Origin: Pseudomonadota bacterium
GTDB taxonomy: Bacteria; Myxococcota; Polyangia; Polyangiales; Polyangiaceae
Reading direction: 5' to 3'
Length of the DNA: 5,587 bases
NCBI GenBank assembly: GCA_023419055.1
Contig: JAEZYO010001007.1
Span: 1 to 5,587 of the forward strand
Made by a program: the position numbers and the translations under genes. The notes beneath the pieces were generated by a model that was given only the letters and a program-made list of their open reading frames with translations, searched no databases and was not told the origin of the DNA. Positions 1 through 5,581 of the stretch are shown here, piece after piece; positions within the stretch are counted from its first letter, which is position 1, and each line of letters opens with the position of its first letter.

Positions 1-843
1 CTCGTGGCCGCAGGCGTGCGCGGCGTGGTCTTGCCCTTGTTCGTGCCGCACCGGGTCTCGCCGAGCGGACCGCGCGCCGAAGATCTCGAGGCCTCGTACG
101 CGCGCGTGTTCGACCAGCTCTCGCGCACGGAGCCCTACCTCTTGCCGGGGTGTCACTCGGAGGCGGGGAAGGTTCGGACCTTTCTCGCCTTCGAAGGTTC
201 GGCGCCGCTCGCCGACGATCCGGACGCACCGCTCCGCTGGGTCGCGCGCGGCGTCCGCTTCTTCGGGCTCGTCCACACGCGCACCAACCGGCTCGCTTCG
301 TCGTCAGCCGATCCGAACCCGACCTACGGCTTGACGGAAGAGGGCAGGCGCTTCGTCGAGCGCGTGCACGCTGCCGGAGGCCTCGTGGACATCTCTCACG
401 CTTCCGATCGCGCGGCGCGCGACGTGCTCGCCCTCGCTCGTCGAGACGGCGTGCCGGTGCTCGCGACTCACTCGAACGCGCGGGCCCTCGCCGATCATCC
501 TCGCAACCTGACGGACGATCTCTTGCGTGCCGTCGCGGCGAGCGGCGGCGTGGTCGGCGTCAACTTCCACTCGCCGTTCGTCGTGCGCGGGCGCCCCGCG
601 AAGCTGTCCGACGTGGTCGCGCAGGTGCGCTACCTCGTCAAGGTGATGGGGTCCGAGCACGTCGCGCTCGGTTCGGACTTCGAGGGCGACATCGAGCCGC
701 CGAGAGGGCTCGAGGACGCACGCGGCTTTCGTCGCTTGGCTCTCGCGCTCGAGCGGGCCGGGCTCACGCGGGCGGAAGTGGAGGCGGTGTTCGCCCGGAA
801 CGCGGAGCGCCTGCTGTGTCGGGTTCCCTCGGCATCGCCTTGA
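1..843 (+). CDS. M19-family (renal dipeptidase-like) zinc dipeptidase, 5' end missing
   Basis: The frame is open from the first base (CTC) to the TGA at 841-843. It encodes 280 residues, and the gene starts upstream of the window. M19 enzymes are binuclear zinc peptidases that cleave dipeptides, often ones with a D-residue at the C-terminal position. Counting from the first codon, the visible landmarks are the bridging Glu65 in FEG, a GLTEEG segment at 110-115, His133 in DISHAS, His157 in ATHSNAR, HPRNLTD at 166-172 (Arg168 matches the substrate-carboxylate arginine of the family) and Asp226 in GSDFEGD. The N-terminal HxD zinc motif and any signal peptide would lie in the missing part, roughly 60-100 residues going by usual family length. 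All catalytic positions that should fall in this part are present, so the enzyme looks intact. The usual GSDFDG reads GSDFEG here, a conservative change. Substrate and localisation cannot be decided from this fragment. The family call is secure. Confidence 0.93.
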   Translation, partial: LVAAGVRGVVLPLFVPHRVSPSGPRAEDLEASYARVFDQLSRTEPYLLPGCHSEAGKVRTFLAFEGSAPLADDPDAPLRWVARGVRFFGLVHTRTNRLASSSADPNPTYGLTEEGRRFVERVHAAGGLVDISHASDRAARDVLALARRDGVPVLATHSNARALADHPRNLTDDLLRAVAASGGVVGVNFHSPFVVRGRPAKLSDVVAQVRYLVKVMGSEHVALGSDFEGDIEPPRGLEDARGFRRLALALERAGLTRAEVEAVFARNAERLLCRVPSASP

Positions 844-877
844 TGGTACCGGTCGCCCGATCACCCTTCGCCGATCT

Positions 878-884
878 GGAAGGA
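878..884 (+). promoter_or_regulatory. Ribosome binding site of the DUF1232 gene
   Basis: GGAAGGA lies 8 bases before the ATG at 893. It is a near-consensus Shine-Dalgarno sequence and supports that start. Confidence 0.75.
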
Positions 885-892
885 CGCGCGCC

Positions 893-1423
893 ATGACGAC
901 CCTCGAGACCCGTTGCCTGGATGCATTCCCCGCCTGGCTCCGCAGCTTGGCCGAAGACGCGAACGCGCTCGCCGCGCTGCTCGAGAGCTCCGAGCTCGAA
1001 GAGCCCCTGAAGCGTCGTGTGGCCGGCGCGCTCACCTACCTTTTCAAGTCGCTGGACCTGATCCCGGACGGCCTCGAGGACCTCGGCTTCATCGACGACG
1101 CCTTCGTGTTTCGAGTCGCCGCGCGCGGCGCGGTGACGGAAGCGCCTCCCGAGGTGCTCGCGAAGCTCGCCGAAGAGGCGGCGCTGGTCGAGGAGTTCTT
1201 GGGCGAGGCGTACCCGCGCCTCGTCGGCTACGTCGAAGGGCTCGGCGCTTCCGCCGCGAGGGGTCGAAGCGTCGACGACGTGCTCGGAGACGAGACCAAG
1301 CGCGAAGAGCTCGTGCGCGAGGTCCGGCAGTGGGCTTCGGGCTACGAGGCGCCCTCCTTCGGTCGAGACGAGAAGAACCTGGTCAAGCTGCGCGCGTTCC
1401 TGCTCACCAAGCTCCCCGCGTAG
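893..1423 (+). CDS. DUF1232 (YkvA-like) domain protein
   Basis: This 176-residue protein has a DUF1232 core at about residues 42-76. It is recognised by YLFKSLDLIPD followed by LGFIDDAFVF, the family's hydrophobic hairpin with the IPD and DDA signatures. The function of DUF1232 is not established. The domain is short and amphipathic and may associate with membranes. Flanking regions are longer than the domain: an acidic helical N-terminus (1-40) and a charged, probably helical C-terminus (82-176) with several E/K/R-rich stretches and no signal peptide. The ATG at 893 is preceded by GGAAGGA at 878-884, 8 bases away, which fixes the start well. The gene begins 49 bp after the dipeptidase stop. 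No obvious promoter lies between, so the two may share a transcript, but nothing ties their functions together. Confidence 0.88.
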   Translation: MTTLETRCLDAFPAWLRSLAEDANALAALLESSELEEPLKRRVAGALTYLFKSLDLIPDGLEDLGFIDDAFVFRVAARGAVTEAPPEVLAKLAEEAALVEEFLGEAYPRLVGYVEGLGASAARGRSVDDVLGDETKREELVREVRQWASGYEAPSFGRDEKNLVKLRAFLLTKLPA

Positions 1424-1452
1424 CCGGCCACCACGCTGGGGCAGGTTGGATC

Positions 1453-1480
1453 GAGGCCGCCTCGTCTCGTGGGAGGCCTC
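1453..1480 (+). other. Weak hairpin after the DUF1232 gene, possible terminator
   Basis: GAGGCC (1453-1458) and GGCCTC (1475-1480) can pair around a 16-base loop. An alternative inner pairing is GCCTC (1459-1463) with GAGGC (1473-1477). It sits 29 bases after the DUF1232 stop, and no T-run follows. The remainder of the 1424-1560 gap shows no convincing promoter hexamers. In sequence this GC-rich such short pairings arise by chance, so the assignment is tentative. Confidence 0.25.
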
Positions 1481-1544
1481 GGTGGATCAGCGGGGTGGGC
1501 GCCACGGGCACGCGAGTTGCTGCGCTTCCACCGTGGAATCACGC

Positions 1545-1552
1545 AGGGGAGG
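1545..1552 (+). promoter_or_regulatory. Ribosome binding site deciding the CBS gene start
   Basis: AGGGGAGG ends 8 bases before the ATG at 1561. The same frame stays open far upstream (to position 913, inside the DUF1232 gene). This site, together with the start of CBS-domain homology right at the ATG, shows that 1561 is the true start. Confidence 0.8.
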
Positions 1553-1560
1553 GCCCAAGC

Positions 1561-1989
1561 ATGTTGTGCTCTGAACTGATGAAGACGGATGTCGAGAAGT
1601 GCGGCTCGGACGAGGGAGTCGAAGCCATCGCCGAGCGCATGCGCGCGCGGAACGTCGGCTTCATGCCGGTTTGCGACGACCGAGGGAGAGTCATCGGTAC
1701 GCTGACCGATCGCGATCTGGTGCTGCGCGTCCTCGCCGAGCACCGTGACCCGAACGCCACCGCCGTGGCAGACGTCATGACGAGCGACGTGATCGCGTGC
1801 AAGCCGAGCGACGAACTTTCGGTCGCCGAGGCGCTGATGAGCAAGCACAAGAAGTCTCGAATCTTGTGCCTCGACGACGAGGGGTGCGCGGCCGGCATCA
1901 TCAGCCTGTCCGACGTGGCGCGCACCGAGACCGGTGGAAAGGCGTCGGCAATCTTGCGCTCGGTGTCGCAGCGCGAAGCGCGGCCCTGA
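1561..1989 (+). CDS. Stand-alone tandem CBS-domain protein
   Basis: This 142-residue protein consists almost entirely of two CBS motifs, about residues 1-58 and 70-125, which should fold together into one Bateman module. CBS pairs commonly bind adenine nucleotides and act as energy or ionic-strength sensors. CBS1 contains VGFMPVCD and GTLTDRD, with the T-x-x-D type motif that contacts the ribose in nucleotide-binding members. CBS2 contains VADVMTSDVIAC, KSRILCLDD and GIISLSD. No catalytic, transporter, DNA-binding or BON domain is attached, so it probably works through a partner protein. It has six cysteines (3, 14, 37, 80, 103, 109), many for a cytoplasmic CBS protein. Small two-CBS proteins of this layout are common in myxobacteria, but I know of no assigned role. 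The gene stands alone, 137 bp after the DUF1232 gene, with a strong hairpin immediately after its stop. Confidence 0.93.
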   Translation: MLCSELMKTDVEKCGSDEGVEAIAERMRARNVGFMPVCDDRGRVIGTLTDRDLVLRVLAEHRDPNATAVADVMTSDVIACKPSDELSVAEALMSKHKKSRILCLDDEGCAAGIISLSDVARTETGGKASAILRSVSQREARP

Positions 1990-1995
1990 GAAACA

Positions 1996-2049
1996 GTGCC
2001 TCGGCGGGGTGACCAGGCCTGAGCGCACTTGGTCACCGGGCCGAGGCAC
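1996..2049 (+). terminator. Long near-perfect inverted repeat, probable terminator of the CBS gene
   Basis: The left arm is 1996-2015 and the right arm 2030-2049, each 20 bases, separated by a 14-base loop. The outer ten pairs (GTGCCTCGGC with GCCGAGGCAC) and inner eight pairs (GGTGACCA with TGGTCACC) are perfect. Only two adjacent positions in the middle fail to pair. It starts 6 bases after the CBS stop codon. No T-run follows, so it is not a classic intrinsic terminator; long U-less hairpins after stop codons are common in GC-rich genomes. It could instead stabilise the mRNA 3' end. Confidence 0.7.
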
Positions 2050-2057
2050 GGCGGGCG

Positions 2058-2080
2058 GAATTTGCGGGCTGCGCAAATTC
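2058..2080. promoter_or_regulatory. Perfect 9-bp dyad upstream of the exported-protein gene, possible operator
   Basis: GAATTTGCG (2058-2066) and CGCAAATTC (2072-2080) are exact inverted complements around a 5-base centre. The dyad lies 8 bases after the long hairpin. Its centre is near -62 relative to the transcription start expected from the extended -10 at 2116-2124. An AT-containing dyad stands out in this GC-rich gap and could be a regulator binding site. It could also be a second, weaker transcription-stop hairpin. I do not recognise it as a named operator. Confidence 0.4.
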
Positions 2081-2115
2081 ACGGTGGAGCTTCCTCTCGC
2101 GGCCGGCGCAAGGGG

Positions 2116-2124
2116 TGTTATCCT
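2116..2124 (+). promoter_or_regulatory. Candidate extended -10 promoter of the exported-protein gene
   Basis: TGTTATCCT fits an extended -10 (TG, one base, then TATCCT, 4 of 6 matches to TATAAT). It would start transcription near 2131, about 31 bases before the ATG at 2162. No good -35 hexamer lies 16-18 bases upstream, as is tolerated in extended -10 promoters. Confidence 0.4.
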
Positions 2125-2161
2125 CTCTCGGCTTCCCGCGGAGCTCGGGAGCGGAGGAGTC

Positions 2162-2869
2162 ATGCGTTTCAGCCACCACGTCGTTTCGCTCGCCGCGTTC
2201 GCGCTCTCTACCGTCGCAGCCTCGTCTGCCCTGGCCGTGGGTGAGGACGAAGCCTCCGCTGGAGCAAAGGGAGTCATCGGCGGCGCTCTGCTCGGCGCAG
2301 AGCTCGTGCTCACCGTGCAGGCCGCCGCGGACGTGCAGCCGACCTGGTGGTACTTCGTCGGAGGCGGTGCGGGGGCCGTCGCTGGCGGCGTGGGTGGTTA
2401 TTTCATCGAACAGGAAGCAAGCCCCCGTGTTTCGATGCTCATGTTGGCCGGCGGCCTGGTGTTGGCGATCCCGACGACCGTCGCCGTGCTGAGCGCGGCA
2501 GCGTACGAGCCTCCCGCGGACTACATGCAAGACACCGCGCCCGTCGACGAACCGGTAGCGGATCCTCCGCTGCCCGACGGCGCGACGAGCGCGCCCCCTG
2601 CGAGCGCACCCGCACCCGCATCGTCGCCTTCTCCTGCGCCGACCGGTCAAAGGGACATGCGCCGCCGCGACACGCGACGAAACAGAGTCGTCGCGGAGCG
2701 GCGCTTCGATCTCACTCCTCCGGCGTTGCTCGACATCGATCCGAATCGTGTCGCGATCGCGATCCCCGCGGTGGAAGTCCGCGACGTGTTCACTCCGGCC
2801 GAGCGCTTCGTGTTCGGTGTGCAGCAGGCGACGGAAGTACGCGTCCCGGTGCTGGCTGTCGCCTTTTGA
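2162..2869 (+). CDS. Exported or membrane-anchored Pro/Ala-rich protein of unknown function
   Basis: This 235-residue protein belongs to no family I can name. Residues 1-25 form a signal peptide with a likely cleavage site after SALA, leaving VGEDE at the mature N-terminus. Three hydrophobic, Gly/Ala-rich stretches follow, at about 36-55, 61-81 and 89-112; the second contains many glycines (GGGAGAVAGGVGGY). Residues 115-160 are a disordered Pro/Ala/Ser-rich linker, then comes a basic patch (about 162-175, with RRRDTRR). The C-terminal 45 residues look beta-rich and end in Phe. This suggests a protein held in the envelope by a small helical module, with the tail on the periplasmic side or near the outer membrane; the topology is inferred. 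The ATG at 2162 has GGAGGA at 2153-2158, closely spaced, and the signal peptide begins right there, so upstream in-frame codons are not used. It appears to be a single-gene unit with its own promoter. Confidence 0.8.
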   Translation: MRFSHHVVSLAAFALSTVAASSALAVGEDEASAGAKGVIGGALLGAELVLTVQAAADVQPTWWYFVGGGAGAVAGGVGGYFIEQEASPRVSMLMLAGGLVLAIPTTVAVLSAAAYEPPADYMQDTAPVDEPVADPPLPDGATSAPPASAPAPASSPSPAPTGQRDMRRRDTRRNRVVAERRFDLTPPALLDIDPNRVAIAIPAVEVRDVFTPAERFVFGVQQATEVRVPVLAVAF

Positions 2870-2979
2870 TACCGAAGCCCTGAAAATTGATAGGCGCTCG
2901 GCGGGCGCGAGTTGAGGGGCGCGCTCTACCCCGAATTGCCACAAGCTCTCGCCGAAGAGGCGGAAAAGAAGGGGAGCGC

Positions 2980-2994
2980 GGCGACAAATTCGCC
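2980..2994. promoter_or_regulatory. Small dyad abutting the kinase promoter
   Basis: GGCGA (2980-2984) and TCGCC (2990-2994) are inverted complements around CAAAT, and the dyad directly touches the proposed -35 hexamer at 2995. Its position suits a regulator binding site, but five-base arms of this composition can occur by chance. Confidence 0.25.
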
Positions 2995-3024
2995 TTGGCC
3001 TCGCGCGGAAGGTCCCGCTACTAT
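2995..3024 (+). promoter_or_regulatory. Candidate sigma-70-type promoter of the kinase cluster
   Basis: TTGGCC (2995-3000) and TACTAT (3019-3024) are separated by 18 bases and match TTGACA and TATAAT at 4 of 6 positions each. Transcription would begin near 3031, giving a leader of about 35 bases before the ATG at 3066. The rest of the 2870-3065 gap holds no gene, and I see no strong terminator for the upstream gene in it. Confidence 0.45.
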
Positions 3025-3050
3025 CGTCGGTTGCAGCGGCACCGTTGCAC

Positions 3051-3055
3051 GAGGG
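3051..3055 (+). promoter_or_regulatory. Ribosome binding site deciding the kinase start
   Basis: GAGGG lies 10 bases before the ATG at 3066. An in-frame TTG at 3045 has no comparable site in front of it, so the ATG is preferred. Confidence 0.5.
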
Positions 3056-3065
3056 CACAGTATCA

Positions 3066-4802
3066 ATGGCACAACCAGCCCCCCAAAAGCCCGCCAGTCG
3101 CAGCCGAAAAGGGGACGACCCCGCGCTCGGTAAAGTCATCGCCGGTCGTTATCGGCTCGAAGCTCGTATCGGCGAAGGCGGCATGGGCATCGTCTATCGC
3201 GCGCGACACGTCCTCATCGATCGCGTCGTCGCGGTGAAACTGATCCGACCCGACCTCAGGGGTGAGACGCACCTTCGAGCGTGGATGCTGCGCGAGGCTC
3301 GTGCAGCCAACCGTGTCGATCACGCGCACATCATCGACATCCACGACATCGGCGAGACGGACGACGGCGAGCTCTACCTCGTGATGGAGTACCTCGTCGG
3401 CACGCCGCTTTCGGCCGAGCTCGCTACGGGACCGCTCCCACTCGCGCGCGGGGTGGACATCATCGAGCAGATGGGCGCCGCGCTTTCGCGCGCTCACGAC
3501 CTCGGCGTCGTGCATCGCGACCTGAAGAGCGACAACATCCTCCTTACCACTCGCGGCGGCCGCAAAGACTTCGTCAAGATTCTGGATTTCGGCCTCGCCG
3601 CCCTCGCGCACGACCCGCGGCTCGCTCCCAAGGGGGCCGTCTTCGGAACGCCCGAGTACATGTCGCCCGAGCAAGCTCGCGGCGAGCAGGCGGGCCCGCA
3701 CTCGGACCTCTACGCGCTCGGCGTGCTCTTCTTCGAGATGCTCACCGGGCAGCTGCCGTTCAGGGCCTCCGATCGCGACACGCTGCTCGAGATGCAGCGC
3801 ACCGCGCCGCCGCCGAAGCCGAGCAGCATCAAGAAGGACGCGAACCCGGTGGCTGAGCGCATCGTGCTCAAGCTGCTCGAGAAGGACGCGCGGAAGCGCT
3901 ATCGAGACGGTCACCACCTGCTCGAGGAGTTGAAGGCGCTCCAGCGCTCGTTGCCGAGCACCTCCTGGGAGAAGGAGGGTTCGGGTGAGGCGCCTCCTGC
4001 GGCTCCGCCCCCGCCTCCGCCTCCGCGCTCCCCGGCGGTGACCGAGTGGGCAGGGCGCGCCGGCCTCTTCGCGCGCATGGTTTCGCGCGCCTACCCGTCG
4101 GGCACTGGGCCCGCGGACGTCGCTCAGGCGCTCGCGACGGTTTGGGACGTCGCCGCCAAGGCGAGCGCGCTCGAGGGCGAGGTGGCGAGCCACACGCGCA
4201 AGCTCGAAGCGCTCGAGCGCCGCGGGCGCGCGCTCCGCGCCGAAATCGGCCGCAAGGTGGAGGAGCTCGCGCACGAGGAGTCTCGCGTCCTGCGTGAAGC
4301 GGCTGCCTACGCAGAGGAAGAGGAGTCCGCTCGCCGTGAGCTCCAGCGTGCGCTCCAGCAGAGCCAGGAGCGCCAGATGATGGCCGACCAGGCCGATCGC
4401 CAGGGGCAGGGCACCCGCGCCATTTACGAAGCGGCCGGCGCCGCCACCGCGATGGTCGAGGCTCAACGTCAATGGCTGAAGACGCGCGAGTCACGCCGCG
4501 TGAGCCGCGAATCGACGGCCGCGGATCTGCGCCGTCAAATCGAGGAGCTCCGCGGCCAGCTCTCGCGCTACGCGGAGGCTCTCGAAGAGGACCTCTCGTC
4601 GGGTCGCGAGAAGGTCGCCGCGCGCACGCGTGAAGGCCTCAAGTACGAGAAGGCGTTCGGCGACGCGTTCACGCTGCTCGTGACGCACTTGAAGGGCAAG
4701 CCCGAGTGCCGCGATCTGATGACCGAGCTCACCGGCCCCGCCGCCGAAGGCGAGAACGGTTCCTCGGGTGGTCCCGGCCGTCCCCCGGAGACGCCGCTCT
4801 GA
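3066..4802 (+). CDS. Eukaryote-like Ser/Thr protein kinase with C-terminal coiled coil
   Basis: This 578-residue protein has a complete Hanks-type kinase domain at about residues 29-295. It shows the glycine loop GEGGMG (36-41), catalytic Lys58 in VAVK, the alpha-C Glu77, the catalytic loop HRDLKSDN (150-157, Asp152 and Asn157), DFG (174-176), GTPEYMSPEQ (194-203) and Asp214 in SDLYALG. All catalytic residues are present, so it should phosphorylate Ser/Thr in partner proteins. A Pro-rich linker (about 309-323, with seven consecutive prolines) leads to a C-terminal half rich in E, R, A, L and Q. That half is predicted as coiled coil at about 361-440 and 462-515, followed by a compact conserved-looking segment at 522-556. 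There is no transmembrane helix, PASTA, WD40 or TPR sensor, so it is probably cytoplasmic and assembles or recognises partners through the coiled coil. It appears to be the first gene of a cluster with the Rieske and DUF423 genes. The target is unknown. Confidence 0.95.
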   Translation: MAQPAPQKPASRSRKGDDPALGKVIAGRYRLEARIGEGGMGIVYRARHVLIDRVVAVKLIRPDLRGETHLRAWMLREARAANRVDHAHIIDIHDIGETDDGELYLVMEYLVGTPLSAELATGPLPLARGVDIIEQMGAALSRAHDLGVVHRDLKSDNILLTTRGGRKDFVKILDFGLAALAHDPRLAPKGAVFGTPEYMSPEQARGEQAGPHSDLYALGVLFFEMLTGQLPFRASDRDTLLEMQRTAPPPKPSSIKKDANPVAERIVLKLLEKDARKRYRDGHHLLEELKALQRSLPSTSWEKEGSGEAPPAAPPPPPPPRSPAVTEWAGRAGLFARMVSRAYPSGTGPADVAQALATVWDVAAKASALEGEVASHTRKLEALERRGRALRAEIGRKVEELAHEESRVLREAAAYAEEEESARRELQRALQQSQERQMMADQADRQGQGTRAIYEAAGAATAMVEAQRQWLKTRESRRVSRESTAADLRRQIEELRGQLSRYAEALEEDLSSGREKVAARTREGLKYEKAFGDAFTLLVTHLKGKPECRDLMTELTGPAAEGENGSSGGPGRPPETPL

Positions 4803-4806
4803 CGCA

Positions 4807-4812
4807 GGGGGG
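4807..4812 (+). promoter_or_regulatory. Purine-rich ribosome binding site of the Rieske gene
   Basis: A G-run (GGGGGG) lies just before the ATG at 4816. Spacing is short (3 bases from its end). The later in-frame ATG at 4843 has only C-rich sequence in front of it, and a GTG at 4768 would overlap the kinase gene by 35 bases, so 4816 is favoured. Confidence 0.5.
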
Positions 4813-4815
4813 CGA

Positions 4816-5217
4816 ATGGACGCTCCGCCGCCCCCAGCGCCGATGTCGATCCAGACGGTTCGAGTGCCTGGCGTTCGAAGCCTCGCGCGCGGCCAGACCG
4901 CGCGCTTTCCGTTCGAACGGAAGGGCCAGAGGCTCGAGGGCTTCGTGCTCTGTCACCCCGAGGGCTGGTTCGCCTACTTCAACAATTGTCCGCACTGGAA
5001 CGTGGACCTGGATCTCGGCTTCGGTGACTTCTACGACGCGGCGGACGATCGCCTGTTTTGCCGCAATCACGGCGCGACCTTCCTGCCGACCACGGGCTTC
5101 TGCGATTTCGGGCCGTGCGCTGGTTGGTCGCTCGAGCGCTTCGAGCTCGAGTTCGACGGAGAGGACGCGCTGGTCGTGATCCCCGATACGGCGCCTCACC
5201 TGGGACCGCGCTCATGA
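4816..5217 (+). CDS. Small Rieske-type [2Fe-2S] protein
   Basis: This 133-residue protein has the Rieske cluster ligands Cys58-Pro-His60 and Cys82-Arg-Asn-His85, separated by 21 residues. It should bind a [2Fe-2S] cluster through two Cys and two His. A GFCDFGPCAG segment (95-103) forms the Pro-containing loop after the second ligand pair. The extra disulfide cysteines of the cytochrome bc1 Rieske protein are missing (position 63 is Val), which suggests a ferredoxin-like, lower-potential centre. It is far too short for a ring-hydroxylating oxygenase alpha subunit and has no mononuclear iron domain. There is no signal peptide or membrane anchor, so it is probably a cytoplasmic electron carrier or redox sensor; its redox partner is not in the window. 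It starts 13 bp after the kinase stop and overlaps the DUF423 start by 4 bp, so all three are likely on one mRNA. Residues 1-10 are Pro-rich, and translation could start at Met10 (ATG at 4843). Confidence 0.9.
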   Translation: MDAPPPPAPMSIQTVRVPGVRSLARGQTARFPFERKGQRLEGFVLCHPEGWFAYFNNCPHWNVDLDLGFGDFYDAADDRLFCRNHGATFLPTTGFCDFGPCAGWSLERFELEFDGEDALVVIPDTAPHLGPRS

Positions 5218-5564
5218 ACTTCGTCGTCGTCGGCGCGCTCTCGGCGGCGCTAGCGGTCGGGCTCGGAGCCTTCGGCGCTCACGGGCTGAAGAAAATCGCA
5301 TCCCCCGAGCAGCTCGCCTGGTGGGACACGGCGTCGCGCTATCACCTCGCGATTGCGCTCGCCACGGTGCTGTTCGGTCTCCTGCGCCTGCACAAGCCGG
5401 GGAGCCCAGCCGCCGGCTTCTGCCTCACGCTCGGAACGCTGCTCTTTTCGGGCTCGCTCTACGCGATGACGCTCGGAGCTCCGCGCTGGTTCGGCGCCGT
5501 CACGCCGCTCGGCGGCACTGCGATGATCGTCGGGTTCGTGCTGTTCGCGCTGGCCGCTCGCTGA
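5214..5564 (+). CDS. DUF423 integral membrane protein (YgdD/YwdK-like)
   Basis: This 116-residue protein is the usual length for DUF423. Family signatures are GAFGAHGLK (18-26), WWDTASRYH (36-44), FSGSLYAM (78-85) and TPLGG (97-101). Four hydrophobic helices are visible at about 2-20, 42-58, 66-86 and 95-114, so it should be a small inner-membrane protein. The family includes E. coli YgdD and B. subtilis YwdK and has no established biochemical role. The start ATG at 5214 overlaps the Rieske stop as ATGA. Only a weak GGGA (5202-5205) precedes it, so translation is probably coupled to the Rieske gene. The gene is complete, ending at the TGA at 5562-5564. Confidence 0.94.
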   Translation: MNFVVVGALSAALAVGLGAFGAHGLKKIASPEQLAWWDTASRYHLAIALATVLFGLLRLHKPGSPAAGFCLTLGTLLFSGSLYAMTLGAPRWFGAVTPLGGTAMIVGFVLFALAAR

Positions 5565-5581
5565 CGAACTCTGAATTCGTC
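5563..5581 (+). other. Short hairpin over the DUF423 stop codon
   Basis: GACGAA (5563-5568) and TTCGTC (5576-5581) pair around a 7-base loop. It could be a weak terminator for the kinase cluster. The stem is short, and the window ends 6 bases later, so a T-run or longer structure cannot be judged. Confidence 0.2.

Noticed and set aside
1502..1536. CCACGG / CCGTGG inverted pair upstream of the CBS gene
   Set aside because: Six-base arms separated by 23 bases in GC-rich DNA are not good evidence for an operator.
913..1560. Upstream extension of the CBS frame
   Set aside because: The translation is Arg/Ala-rich, it overlaps the DUF1232 gene in another frame, and a strong ribosome binding site sits at the ATG at 1561.
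1342..2313. Open frame of 323 codons on the minus strand across the CBS gene and the hairpin
   Set aside because: It shows no recognisable motif and runs through the terminator-like repeat. The opposite strand encodes a clear CBS pair.
2889..2935. GC-rich short pairings after the exported-protein gene, considered as a terminator
   Set aside because: The best stems are four to five pairs with no following T-run, and nothing stands out from background.
3030..3050. Direct repeat GTTGCA at 3030 and 3044 in the kinase leader
   Set aside because: Six-base copies 14 bases apart are too short to separate from chance.
3045..3065. TTG start for the kinase, seven residues longer
   Set aside because: No ribosome binding site precedes it, whereas GAGGG is correctly placed for the ATG at 3066.
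2033..3139. Open frame of 368 codons on the minus strand across the exported-protein gene
   Set aside because: It has Arg-rich low-complexity translation and spans intergenic control regions and a gene with a signal peptide and ribosome binding site on the other strand.
3063..4472. Open frame of 469 codons on the minus strand opposite the kinase gene
   Set aside because: It is a mirror of GC-rich codon bias. Its translation is Arg/Ala-rich without domain signatures, while the + strand there encodes a complete kinase.
4768..4815. GTG start for the Rieske protein inside the kinase gene
   Set aside because: It would add an Arg-rich stretch unlike the family and a 35-base overlap. The ATG at 4816 has a G-rich site just upstream.
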